Below, piece after piece: positions 1 to 10,622 of a stretch of DNA of 64,000 nt. The translations under genes and the position numbers were made by a program. Position 1 is the stretch's first letter, and every line of letters starts with the position of its first letter. The DNA comes from Parietaria judaica (Eukaryota; Streptophyta; Magnoliopsida; Rosales; Urticaceae), in NCBI GenBank assembly GCA_954871525.1, contig OX940865.1, positions 5,146,001 through 5,210,000 on the forward strand. Direction: 5' to 3'. The notes under the pieces are model-generated. The model saw only the letters and a program-made list of their open reading frames with translations. It was not told where the DNA came from and ran no database searches.

Positions 1-1052
1 TATCGTGAACTCAGATTCGCACTTTGGTATTTTGGTATTTTGGATTTTGGATTTATACTCATATTTGGTATTTAGCATCTTTGATTTGTGTTTGAGATTT
101 GTTAATTTACATTTTGAATTCGTACTCTTTTTTTCCTAGTTTCTGTCCCCGTTTATGTCCCGGATTTTGCTCCTAAAAAAACCAGATTTTTTATATGTGT
201 CCTGGTTCTGGTCCCGGTTCCGGTTTAAAAAAAAAACCAAGATTTTTCAGTGCAAAAACCAAAACCAGTCATCAAAATCTGCATCCCGATTTAAAAGGGA
301 CAGGGTCAAAAAACACTCAAATTCCCGATTCCCGGTTCTGGTTTCAGCATATTCGATAATTCTTTGTTTTGTACATCGCTTTTTCTTTTCTTATTGGTCA
401 TTCCTAGTTGATTTTAACTAGTTTCTATAAATTAAAAGCGGGTTGACTACTTGTTACTCCGTGATTGGAGAGGCGAATTTCACCCTCAACCAGAACCAAC
501 CGGAATTTTTTGGATAATCCGAGCATAATTTTTCTTTTAATTTATGAAAGAACGAACAAGATCATGCATCTTTGTAGAATGATCATTTCGAAACGACATA
601 ATTTTATGGCAGCCATATACACCACAATTCCACAGTAGACTTGTTATTCCAAAACGACACGCAATCTTCCTATAAATATAGCAAAATACATGTCGATTAT
701 AAAGTCAGGTGACTGAACATAGCCAATTAAACGACAAAAAAATACATCTCGTTTTTTGCCCGAGCGAATTATCATGAAACTAAATAAACGACATGCGTTT
801 TATGCGAACTGAATATCACTGTTTGATTCTCTCCATACTTCCATATTTATATTAAACGACATGCAGTTTATCACAACCCACGTCGTTAGTCGTCGTTTGG
901 CTATATATCACAAGAAACGACAATATATACAAAATCAAAACTATATAGATGTACAATTTCAGTTCAAGTTTTGCTTGAATTGCACGTTTTGACAATTTTA
1001 ATCAGACTTACCTTCTTCACACACAACTTGCGGGATTTCTCCCTCGGAACTT
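1..1052. other. AT-rich intergenic region, no gene seen
   Basis: No exon with family similarity was found on either strand. Positions 130-345 are low-complexity, with runs of A and repeated CCCGG/CCGGTT words. The part next to 1052 should hold the 3' UTR of the minus-strand DUF2358 gene. Confidence 0.5.
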
Positions 1053-3282
1053 TCACCGGTCACCGGATCTTGTAGATGAAGATCTCCGACTTGGTCTCAG
1101 AATCTGCTTTAGTAACGCCATTTTGGGCACGTTCCAATGCTCAACGTGCCTGATTTTTTATTTTTTATTTATAACATTACGCAAAAGATCTCTTTGAATT
1201 GCGCACTCACAGTATAAAAAGAGGAAGTCCATGAAATTCAAACAAATTTTATTACCTGCAAACTTTTCCAGATTGTGTGTCGAAGAAATACTCCGTATAC
1301 CCACTTGCTGCAAAATCGGCTTCAAATCTCAGATATCTAAAGCAAAAATGCAGTTCACAGGCATAGAGGTGAAACCCGGGACACGTATCGGGATTTAGTC
1401 CCTTTTCCGGCTCGGTTTTTCGGACTTTCCAAAACCAGGCTCAATCTTAATTTTGATAAAACCTTTTTTTTTTTAAAACCAAGAACCAAGATGAGACCGA
1501 GTAAAAACCGGACCGGTCTACTTTTGAAAATATTTGAGTTAATTAATATAGTAAAGGTAAAAAAAAAACTCGATAAAACTATATTCCAATCAAATAATAT
1601 ACGTGATCGAAAAGGAATCCGTTTTCTCGGCATGAAATAAGTAGGGATAAAATGGAATATATACCAGAAAGAATAGGCCTCCATGGAAATGCGAGGACAC
1701 AACTGAATCTCCAGTGGCCGATTCCCTTGTCCTGCGTTCAAAGAAGAAGCTTAAGGATTTTAAATCAATTGAGAAAAGCAAAGAAGCTTGGAAGGCAAGG
1801 CACCTCGAAATCCTCCCACTTCATGAGCTTCATGTCTGACTTCTCCAAAAGGGACCCGAAGTTGGTGCAGTTCCTCTTGAAACGGCGGAGCCCTCTGAAG
1901 GAAGAAGCCGGGTCGGCGAATTCGCAAGCCTCTTCGTAGGCGCCCAGCGTAAGGTCGCCTTTTAACACAAGAAACGGAAAATATTGGTCCCGAAGAGCTT
2001 ACCGTAAACTTTTTCCTTATATGTACTTGACTCCTAAGCTTTTATTTTGATGCAGAATATCCCTTAACAGAGGGAGAATTTCGCAAGCAAATCAAAGTTT
2101 GATGGACAAACCGCACCACAAACAGAAGTTCAGCGGGCAAAGTGCACCAATGAGTAAAAATTTAACAGCAAAGTACACCAATGGAGAAAATTCACTGCGA
2201 AATGATAAACATTTTTGTTTCGGAATGTAACAATATTTACTAACGTGTGAAAATTCTAGCCCCAAAGCCCCGTCCCGTCCCGATGTTTACCTTTAATCAA
2301 CTATTTAAAAAAAAAATATTCAGAAACTGGTTCGGCCCGGCCCAGTTTCAGAAAGCTCGAAAAAACAGGAGTTGGGCGAAAAAAATCCCACCACCTGGTC
2401 CAGGTTTCACCCTTTGGAAGTCAAATTTAACAAGGAACATTTGCGGTATAAATACCCAATCTTGTATTTATTCATACCAAACACACATAAAAAAAAACCA
2501 ATCTTGTACTAAGTGCTTCGGCATCCTCCCAATCTCTTTTTTCAGCGGCATTAGTACCCAAAAGCCACAAAATAGTGTCGATACCAATAAAAGTTTGCTA
2601 TACAAGGACACGTGTACGTCTACAATTAATCTCCGAAAAACATTTAATCATTCAACATTTTTATAAAACTAGAGGTCTCTACTTTGACAGACATTATCTG
2701 GACATAGACTAAACTGAACCTGGACGGACTTGTAAAGCCTTCGAGTCGAGTACTATTGCCGTTAAACAAATAGATAGGAAATATGGCAGTATTAGGTACA
2801 AGACTGTGTATATATGCCATTAATAAAAAATTAGGCATAATAACAATGCTTACCTTTACTAATCAACCTACGCAATATCAATATTCAAGTCATATATATA
2901 TATATATAATATTTCAACAGACCAATATATAGATATAGATTTTGGAGAAACCTGTGACGAAGTAGGATCTGTCGAAGTCATCTTTGATGGCCTCAACAAT
3001 CGCAGCTCGGTCGGCCAGACTCGGAGCTTCTTCAATGGCGGAATTGTTTCCGGTCTTGGAAGGTCGGAAGAGAGAGGAGGCGATTCCGAGGAGCTCGGAG
3101 GCGTTCCACGCGAGCTTGAGCAGAGCGTTCTCCTGCTCCGACTCCGGGCGCTCGTCTTCGGCGCATCGAGGCCGTCGGAGCGAGAGGCTCCGGCGAGGTC
3201 TAGGGTTTGGAAGAGAAGAAGAATTGAGAGTGTGAAGGATTGCTGAAGAAGAAGAAGAAGAGAGAGAAACAATGGTGGACAT
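1053..3282 (-). CDS. Plastid-targeted DUF2358 (NTF2-like fold) protein
   Basis: Five exons join in frame: 3282-2952, 1958-1804, 1731-1665, 1307-1256 and 1149-1053, giving about 233 residues. All junctions are GT/AG and the phases agree (1, 0, 1, 2). The first ~55 residues are rich in Ser, Arg and Pro, as in a chloroplast transit peptide. The conserved body follows: a DDFDRSYFVTG segment, then CEFADPASSFRGLRRFKRNC, then GIGHWRFSC, then a GYTEYFFD block, and the C-terminal HVEHWNVPKMALLKQ. These are hallmarks of the plant and cyanobacterial DUF2358 family, which has an NTF2-like fold and no established enzymatic role. An Arabidopsis relative is, as I recall, At2g46100, which neighbours LCBK2 there as it does here. 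The 993-bp first intron and the 357-bp intron at 1308-1664 hold C-rich/A-rich dispersed repeats. No disabling change was seen. The family call is firm; function and exact start are inferred. Confidence 0.85.
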
Positions 3283-4097
3283 GGTTGACTCTTTGACTTT
3301 GCTATGGGTTTATCGTTGACTTATTAACGAGACCAAATAGTGCCCATAAGAATTAAGAAATTAGTGGTATACGGCATAAATATTTAAACTTTGATCAAAG
3401 TGCCCTCTCGGTCTCCGACGTCCAAAACTGATGGTAAAAGGACTCAAATTATGTTTTGGAGAGTTGACCTGTATTTTTCATCCATCCATCATTAGGCTTT
3501 TCCACGCGTGCAATGACGGAATAATATTATATATTTTAGAGATTATATAAGAGATGATATGAAAAACTTAAATAAAGTATGAAGTTTTTTTAGTTTTTTT
3601 TTAATTGATGAAGTTATCGAATTTGAGAGTCAAAAATATATTTTAAAAAATAGTACTTGTGCCAAAAAGAGGTTATTGCTAAAAAAAATCGGGCTCATGG
3701 AAAAAGAGGTCTATTGCACTCTGTAAGTATACCCGGGACATGTCGAAATTTTTAAGACTTTGTCCTCGATGATTTACTAACCTCGAGTCCTCAATTATAC
3801 AATATGTTTGTTCGGTTTTGATTTAGGATCAACTAGCTAAATTAATAATTTGTTAAATTTATATGATAAATATTTTTTAAAATATATACGCCCCGTTTGA
3901 TATATATATATATATTAATAATTTATCATAAATAAAAAAATAGAATTAGTAAGTAAAACCACTATACACATTGAAACTAATTAACTCTTTTAATATTTAA
4001 AAAAAATGACAATGAAGAAAATGTGGCCAATTGAATGGTGGGAAAAAACGGCTAATAAATCGGAGCAATCCAAACAACCTAGTGAATGAACCATCTT
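3283..4097. other. AT-rich intergenic region, probable promoter of the DUF2358 gene
   Basis: This is the upstream region of the minus-strand DUF2358 gene. It contains an (AT)n tract near 3900 and no recognisable exon. Confidence 0.4.
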
Positions 4098-4169
4098 AAT
4101 ATTTCAAACAAACTTTCTATGTGCGAAAACGGAACGGCACGAGACGAGACACGGACTTCGTTTCGCAAG

Positions 4170-4465
4170 TCACACGGGTTCCGCAGAGTTCCCTAGCAAG
4201 CCCTCCCTCGACATCACGGGCGCGCGGCAGAGTGGGCAGTCCGAGTGCGAAAAGAGCCACAAATTGATGCACGGTGCGTGGAACGCGTGCCGGCACCGCG
4301 GCATCCGCCGGATCTCCACGCCCTCCTCGAAAGCCGAGAGGCAAACCGCGCACTCACAGTGCTGGCCGTCCTCTCCCGCCGCGATCTCTTTCTTGAATCG
4401 AAAGCTGGGTGGCACCGCCAAGCCGAACCTCGTGCCACCGCTCGTCCCGGCCACGGCGGCGGCCT
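4170..4465 (-). pseudogene. RING-H2 finger gene fragment, copy A (ATL-like)
   Basis: Read on the minus strand, a possible splice acceptor (TTTACAG) at 4466 precedes an open frame to a stop at 4170. It encodes about 98 residues with a complete RING-H2 motif: CAVC, then CRHAFHAPC, then CPLC. This spacing is typical of ATL-type E3 ubiquitin ligases. No ATG is in frame; the apparent start is GTG, and no upstream exon or transmembrane segment was found. It is therefore either the last exon of an unresolved gene or, more likely, a fragment. The same sequence and its flanks recur near 9670-9970 in a deleted form. The coding part is much more GC-rich than its surroundings. Confidence 0.6.
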
Positions 4466-4639
4466 CTGTAAAGGTGTTTACTATAGATTTTCATAATCAA
4501 AATTCAATAATGACATTGTGATTTAGAGCCACTGAAATCCTAAGATCGCACAAACCACACCCTAATAATTTACAATTAGTAATTAATAATTTACTCCTAC
4601 AAACATGCTATCATGTTCTATTCTAATGATTAAGGTAGA

Positions 4640-6065
4640 CATTTAAATTGAATTTTCAATTTCATGACTCAAAATTCTTGTCGCATTCGTAAAACTATAA
4701 AGATGAAGTCTCTAAAAACGACATTTGGTGCACTGAAATTCTAAGATCGCACAAACTATACCCTAATAAATTTAGGTCTTCTAATCTAATTATGTTGCTT
4801 GTGTGATATATTAAATAACTCAAACCTTCTTTTTGAGATCTCCAGTCCTTCTTTGCTGAGCATCCTTAACCCTCTGAGATAAAGGAGAAAGATTAGCACG
4901 AAAATACAGACACTATCGATCATGGTAGTACTATCATACTGTAAATGAAAAAAAAAACCTGAAAATGGACCTACTTACTCATCGCGATGATCGTTTGGAT
5001 CCGACGAACCTTCTCTATTTTCAATTTCATGACTCTGTCGCATTTGTAAAACTATAAAGATGAAGTCTCTAAAAACGACATTTGGTGCACTGAAATCCTA
5101 ATATCGCACAAATTACACCCTAAAAAATTTAGGTCTTCTAATCTAATCATGTTGCTTGTGATATATTAAATAACTCAAACCTGCATTTTGAGATCTTCAG
5201 TCCTTCTTTTCTGAGCATCCTTAACCCTCTGAGATAAAGGAGAAAGATTAGCACGAAAATACAGACACTATCGATCATGGTAGTACTATCATACTGTAAA
5301 TGAAAAAAAAAAACCTGAAAATGGACCTACTTACTCATCGCGATGATCGTTTGGATCCGACGAACCTTCTCTATTTTCAATTTCATGACTCTGTCGCATT
5401 TGTAAAACTATAAAGATGAAGTCTCTAAAAACGACATTTGGTGCACTGAAATCCTAATATCGCACAAATTACACCCTAAAAAATTTAGGTCTTCTAATCT
5501 AATCATGTTGCTTGTGATATATTAAATAACTCAAACCTGCATTTTGAGATCTTCAGTCCTTCTTTTCTGAGCATCCTTAACCCTCTGAGATAAAGGAGAA
5601 AGATTAGCACGAAAATACAGACACTATCGATCATGGTAGTACTATCATACCGTAATGAAAAAAAACCTGAAAATGGACCTACTTGCTCATCGCGATGATA
5701 GTTTGGATCCGACGAACCTTCTATATTTTCAATTTCATTACTTTGTCGCATTTGTAAGACTATAAAGATGAAGTCTCTAAATACGACATTTGGTGCACTG
5801 AAGTCCTAAGATCGCACAAACCACACCCTAATAAATTTAGGTCTTCTAATCTATTTATGTTGCTTGTGATATATTAAATAACTCAAACCTTCTTTTTGAT
5901 ATCTTCAGTCCTTCTTTGCTGAGCATCCTTAACCCTCTGAGATTAAGGAGAAAGATTAGCACGAAAATACAGACATTACCGATCATGGTATTACTATCAT
6001 AGCGTAATGAAAAAAAAACTACTTGCTCATCGCGATGATCGTTTGGATTCGACGAACCTTCTCTA
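4640..6065. repeat. Four tandem units of about 356 bp, each with two small exons
   Basis: The anchor word ATCGCGATGAT recurs at 4981, 5337, 5689 and 6029, giving spacings of 356, 352 and 340 bp. Each unit carries on the minus strand a 48-bp exon-like segment (RVKDAQ-RRT-DLK) flanked by CTCAG and GTTTGAG, and a second segment (HEIEN-EGSSDPN-HRDE) flanked upstream by ACAG in most copies. The two middle copies are nearly identical, which suggests recent unequal exchange. The array forms the 3' half of the RRM gene. Confidence 0.85.
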
Positions 6066-6971
6066 TTTTTTCCATAACCGATCTTCTCACAACAAAGTCA
6101 CATTATACAATTAACTCGCATAATCTTAATATAAAGACTGCCAAAAAGCGGAATGTCAAATTCGAGACAATGGACATTTTTTCTTGCAACCAAAATGATT
6201 AACACACAGATTAAAAAAAAAACGAGCATGATCATATTTTAAAGATTCAATACCAGTGAGCAAAGATATTTAATTTAAGCAACAAGAAGATACTTACACA
6301 TTCGATTTCCTTGTTCTCGGCATTCCGTTTGTTTCACGCCCTTTATCCCAATCCGTCTCCCGATGTCTCTTGGAATAAACAATGTCATGATCGGTTTTCG
6401 TGTCCCGAATCCGCTTGTTACTATCCCGTTCACTATCCACTGAACCATCCTTGATCACCCATTCGTTTTCCGAGTCGTAATCTCGAGAACGCACGTGACC
6501 TCTCAACCGCTCATCACTCGGACCTTTGAATCGCTCTCCATTGCGATCATAATCCCTTTCTCTGGGTTTATCTCGCTCTCGACCACTTTCGATCTCCGTT
6601 TCGAACTCAAGCGTCCCGAATGATCTAGTCTTCACACCGCTTACTCGAACAGCTTGGCCGCCTATAGTCTGTTTCCGCATTACATAGTCAGAGCGAAGGT
6701 ATAAAGACCCATTCAGAGTCAAACTAACGCGCAAAACGAAATCAAGATCATACCCTTCCGTCCATGGCCGCGATGGCATCAGTGGCCAACCCAGGATCGT
6801 GAAATGTGACGATGCCGAATCGTTTTCCTCTCGTCTCGCGTTCGTCGGAAATCTACAGTAGTAGCGGCCGCGCAAAGGTTTCAACCTTGGAAGAATGACT
6901 CAAGAAATTGGAGGGAGAGCCATGAATACGTACGTACCTTTACGGCGAGGATTTGGCCGAAGTCTGCGAAG

Positions 6972-7175
6972 CAGGACCGACCCAACCCTTTTTGGGGCCT
7001 TGGGCGAATCATTAATATGAGACTTTTTTTTAGACTATGCAATACAATATTACAGGAGCTATTACGGTATTGCAGGAGCTAAACGATATAGCAAAACTTA
7101 TACAGCACATTAATATACTACTATAAAAGGGCCTTGGGCGACCGCCCAACTCGCCCATAGGTTGGGCTGGCTCTG
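6972..7175. mobile_element. hAT-type MITE, copy 1, inside an RRM exon
   Basis: A 204-bp element with terminal inverted repeats: CAGGACCGACCCAACC at the left, and CAGAGCCAGCCCAACC when the right end is read on the other strand. It is flanked by a perfect 8-bp target duplication, CTGCGAAG (6964-6971 and 7176-7183). Eight-base duplications and CAGG-type termini fit the hAT superfamily. A close relative lies at 8024-8232. It is too short to encode transposase. Confidence 0.9.
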
Positions 7176-7854
7176 CTGCGAAGGCATGGCGGAGAACGTC
7201 TTCCGTGGCTTCGTACGCCAATCCTCTGACAAAGATCGTGCTCTTCTCTTCCACGTTCATTTTAGTTCAAATCGCTTGAAGAAACTTCATGTTCTTGAGC
7301 TATACAGTGATTCTATTTTCTTTTTACTTCTAATAGATTTATATATAAGAATTTCCGTAATTTCTTTGCGCGCGCGAGATCGAACAATTTAATATCTACT
7401 TTATTCCTTTATTTAATCATTACATAATAAAAAAATGGTTAAAATAATTAAATAATTTCTTATATATATATAATTAATACATGGGTTCTATTCTATAGCT
7501 AATTAAATTAATTAATTATTGAATTAACATAGAAACAAATCGTACTTTCTTTTATATATGAATCAATTACCCAAATTAATTTAATTAATTTGACTATTTT
7601 GCAAAGAAAAAAGAGAAGTTGGCCACTTGACTAAGCAAACATTTTAATTTAGCTATTTAGTACCATTTCTCTTAATAAATAGGGTTAATTTCGATAAAAA
7701 TACCTACTTCTCCATCATTTGAAAGTATTGGTACTTTTTCCGAGATTATTCCCTTAATAAATATATAAAATATATTTATGTCTAGATATTTGATACAAAT
7801 CCACATTAGGATGAAAAATTTCATCGGAGGAACACGGCGAGCGTCGCAAGAAAC

Positions 7855-8608
7855 GTGGACACATTTCATGCCGACACATTGGTACTGGTGTCGTGCTTTT
7901 CCGAGCTACGCGATACCAGAGATGCTTTCCAGGAGGCCTTGAGAGCTGGCATGGAGCTGCTCATCGCAAGTGCTAAGCCTCAGATCCCGCCGCTCCTTGA
8001 CAGTGTCAAGACCATCTCCTATGCAGGATCGGCCCAACCCTTTTCGAGGCCTTGGGCGAATCATTAATATGAGACTTTTTTTGGGAGTCTACAATACAAT
8101 ATTGCAGGAGCTGTTGTATTACGGTATTGCAGAAGCTATACGACACAAAATAATTTATACAACGCATTAATAAACGACTCTAAAATGGGCCTTGGACGAC
8201 CGCCTTACTTGCCATAGGTTGGGCCGGCCCTGCTCCTATGTGCTTTCCGAATATGATATTGATTTCCAAAAACGAGGTCAGTGACTGGGTCCAGGAGCTT
8301 GTCGATGCCGGCAAGTCACTTGTATTGTGGCTCGAAACTTAGATGACCATCAGAAGCTACGAGTTATTTGTTGACTTAGTCGTCCGCACGGTCGCGTCGG
8401 TGGTCGAGCCGATTGCGATGCGAAAACAATATAATGAACTCGAAAGGGTGCAACTCGTGCGAGATTGTAAGGCCTAGAAGGACCGTCTTCGAATAATAAC
8501 GGAGTGGAGGGTTGGCGTTTTTAGTTATCTCGACTTCGAGCCCGTGCACGAGCAAAACATAATGGTGTCCGTAAACATCGCCAATTTGAGGAGGAAGAGG
8601 TAAGCTGG
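7855..8608 (+). pseudogene. COG4-like (Golgi tethering complex subunit 4) pseudogene
   Basis: Past the MITE at 8024-8232, the plus strand reads as a decayed C-terminal part of COG4. Recognisable segments are AFQEALRAGMELLIASA, IPPLLDSVKTISY, SDWVQELVDAGKSL, SYELFVDLVVRTV and RKQYNELERVQLVRD. In order they follow the family's GMEQL, WVQ, YDSF-dF and QKRFSQLGGLQLDRD regions. In-frame stops (after LWLET and after DCKA), a frame change and the MITE rule out function. No introns are visible although plant COG4 genes are intron-rich, so a retrocopy is likely. The family call rests on remembered motifs, not a search. Confidence 0.55.
8024..8232. mobile_element. hAT-type MITE, copy 2, inside the COG4-like pseudogene
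   Basis: A 209-bp element closely related to copy 1. It starts CAGGATCGGCCCAACC and ends GGTTGGGCCGGCCCTG. The perfect 8-bp target duplication is CTCCTATG (8016-8023 and 8233-8240). Confidence 0.9.
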
Positions 8609-9664
8609 AAACACCCTGTTCTTGATGTTTGGACCAAAAGATATGAGTTGTATGAATCGTTTTTTAAGTGGGGAGAGAAGAGTACTCGTTGACATGTTTT
8701 ACAGCATTACCAGATTTTGTGTGACAGATTCTATGCATATGCTTTTTTCTTAATCGTGCCTCACTTGCTTTAGTTTTTTCAGCTCGGTTCCCAATTTTTC
8801 GGGCCTTCTAAAACTTGTCGTGACCCTAGACCAACTTTATTTTATTTTTATTTCTATGGAAAGATCGATATATTAGCAAGAAACGTGGATAGAATCCCTT
8901 CGCAAATCGTTACAAGCCACTCGGGATATTCACTCGACCACATTGTCTGCCTCGTTACAAGACCTCGGGTATAACGACACCCGTGGGACGATCCAATTCC
9001 CCTAACAAGCCCATCAATTTGTGAGGATTGGACAGCTTCCCCAAACATATGTATGTACTGCATTTATTATTTATCGGTTGTGAATGATTACAAGAAATAT
9101 TAGATATTAACAAGCAACACAAAGCATATTTTAAACTAATTATGGAGCCATTACTCTAAAACGGCTTTTATAAAATATACTGATATATAAAAAAAAAAAT
9201 CCGATATTTATTAATTTTTTATATATAAAAAAGTAACGTTGTACGTTTTATTTTATCTAATATTCTCCCAAACTTAAACCCAACAAGGAAAAGAACGGCC
9301 GTTTTCGGTTGTGGTTAAGAAAAATGACATGCGTCGTTGAGCTGCGGTTTTTTACATAAATGTCGAGCATGTACCGCCTGATATATTATGCGTGTGTGTT
9401 AAACCCGTTGAGTTTGAATTTTTCGGTGCACCTATATATTTTATTTCAAAAGTTGTTCTCTTTTATTAAATCATATGAGAGTAATTGACTCCTACGATCT
9501 ATAAGACGGTTTAATTGGCGGTTAGCAGGCGGCATGTTGAAAAACTCAGTTCATGAGTGATTGCAATTACGGCGATAATCGTTATGTTAAGTGTTTTAAT
9601 ATGGAATAATAATCCCCCCCAGCTCTATACGGGTGAATAAATTTTAAAAATTATATTTATAAGG
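8609..9664. other. Intergenic region, no gene seen
   Basis: AT-rich with short unsupported frames. A stretch near 8850-9060 is open on the minus strand but has no family motif that I recognise. Confidence 0.4.
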
Positions 9665-9970
9665 GAATATTTCGAAGTGAATGAATCATCTTTATATTTC
9701 GAACAAACTTTCTATGTGCGAAAACGGCACGAGACAAGACACGAATGAATTCACGGGATTCGTTTCGAAAGCCGAGAGGCAAACCGCGCACTCGCAGTGC
9801 TGACCGTCCTCTCCCGCCGCCATCTCCTTCTTGAACCGAAAGCTGGGCGGCACCGCCAAGCCGATCCTCGTGCCACCGCTCATCCCGGCCACGGCAACGG
9901 CCTCTGTAAAGGTGTTTACTGTAGATTTTCATCATCAAAATTCAATAATGACATTGTGATTTAGAGCTCA
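9665..9970 (-). pseudogene. RING-H2 fragment, copy B, with the RING deleted
   Basis: This duplicates the copy A region (4090-4540) including non-coding flanks on both sides. It keeps the segment before the RING ([18 protein letters not shown] and [11 protein letters not shown]) and then jumps to 3' flanking sequence. The second half of the RING (the HAFH and CPLC part) is missing. The reading frame cannot make a functional E3 ligase. Confidence 0.7.
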
Positions 9971-10622
9971 CGAGCCGAATAGACCTTAATAGCTCTTCAA
10001 AAACCTGCCGTAAAGTGTAGGTGATAAGTCGACGGGATTGTTTTTATCTCTATTTCTACAACATAAAAATTGATCAGACATTTTTTACATTAGTTAAGAG
10101 TCTAGATGAAACTAATAATATTAGTTTACAGAATTTGGTTAGTTATTGAATATAAATTTTAGGGTTAACCGTGGCATAAATACCAAGTCTTACAAACTCT
10201 AAAATTAAATACCCTTTTTTTCGCAACATAAATAAGACTTTTAATATTTATGCCGCAAAAAGATTTGGTTTTTGACGTTACAATTTGTATAACGTTTGGT
10301 TAAATTTATAGAGATTTCACAGCTGGTCAAGGTTAACGGTCAAAACCAAAGAAACTGCTAGAAAAATGAATTTGTTAGCAAATATGTTCAAAAATGAATT
10401 CGTAAAATAAACAAAAAATAAAGGCAATAAAAACTAAAAAATAATTCAAAAATTAATTAAAATATATATATATATATATATATTTCTCACATTTTCTCTC
10501 TTTAGATCTTCCAGCATCAACTCTCTTCTCTTTCCCAATGATTTCTCAGCAACAAAAAGAATATGAAGAAACACTGAATATGACAACCAACAATTTCTAA
10601 CCTAAAGGCTTGTGTTTGCTAC
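9971..10622. other. Intergenic region downstream of the lipid kinase gene
   Basis: AT-rich sequence with an (AT)n tract at about 10460-10482 and no exon found. It should include the 3' UTR of the LCBK2-like gene. Confidence 0.4.

Larger units (their letters stand above)
4640..7260 (-). pseudogene. RRM RNA-binding protein gene with MITE in exon 1 and amplified 3' exons
   Basis: On the minus strand exon 1 starts with ATG at 7260 (MNVEEKSTIFVRGLAYEATE) and ends at 6938. Exon 2 is 6852-6754 and contains the RNP1-type KRFGIVTF. Exon 3 is 6668-6298 and ends the RRM (TIGGQAVRVSG) before a charged Arg/Asp/Glu-rich tail. Exon 4 is 6062-6023 and exon 5 is 5936-5889; further exons lie in the tandem array. 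Exon 1 is split by a 204-bp MITE. Leaving out the MITE and one target duplication gives 111 bp, exactly 37 codons and in phase with exon 2. As it stands, translation runs into the MITE and stops at 7030 after 76 residues. The gene is probably a loss-of-function allele unless the MITE is spliced out. The 3' end is uncertain; stops occur just beyond the last unit near 4640. Its role in RNA binding or splicing is inferred from RRM plus charged tail only. Confidence 0.7.

Noticed and set aside
155..421. Open frame of 88 codons at the left end
   Set aside because: Low-complexity sequence with repeated CCCGG/AAACC words and no codon or family signal.
1652..1939. Plus-strand open frame over the DUF2358 exons
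   Set aside because: It is the antisense of spliced minus-strand exons whose protein is clearly conserved.
8854..9063. Minus-strand frame of 69 codons
   Set aside because: No recognised motif, no splice context and no conserved neighbour; not enough support for a gene.
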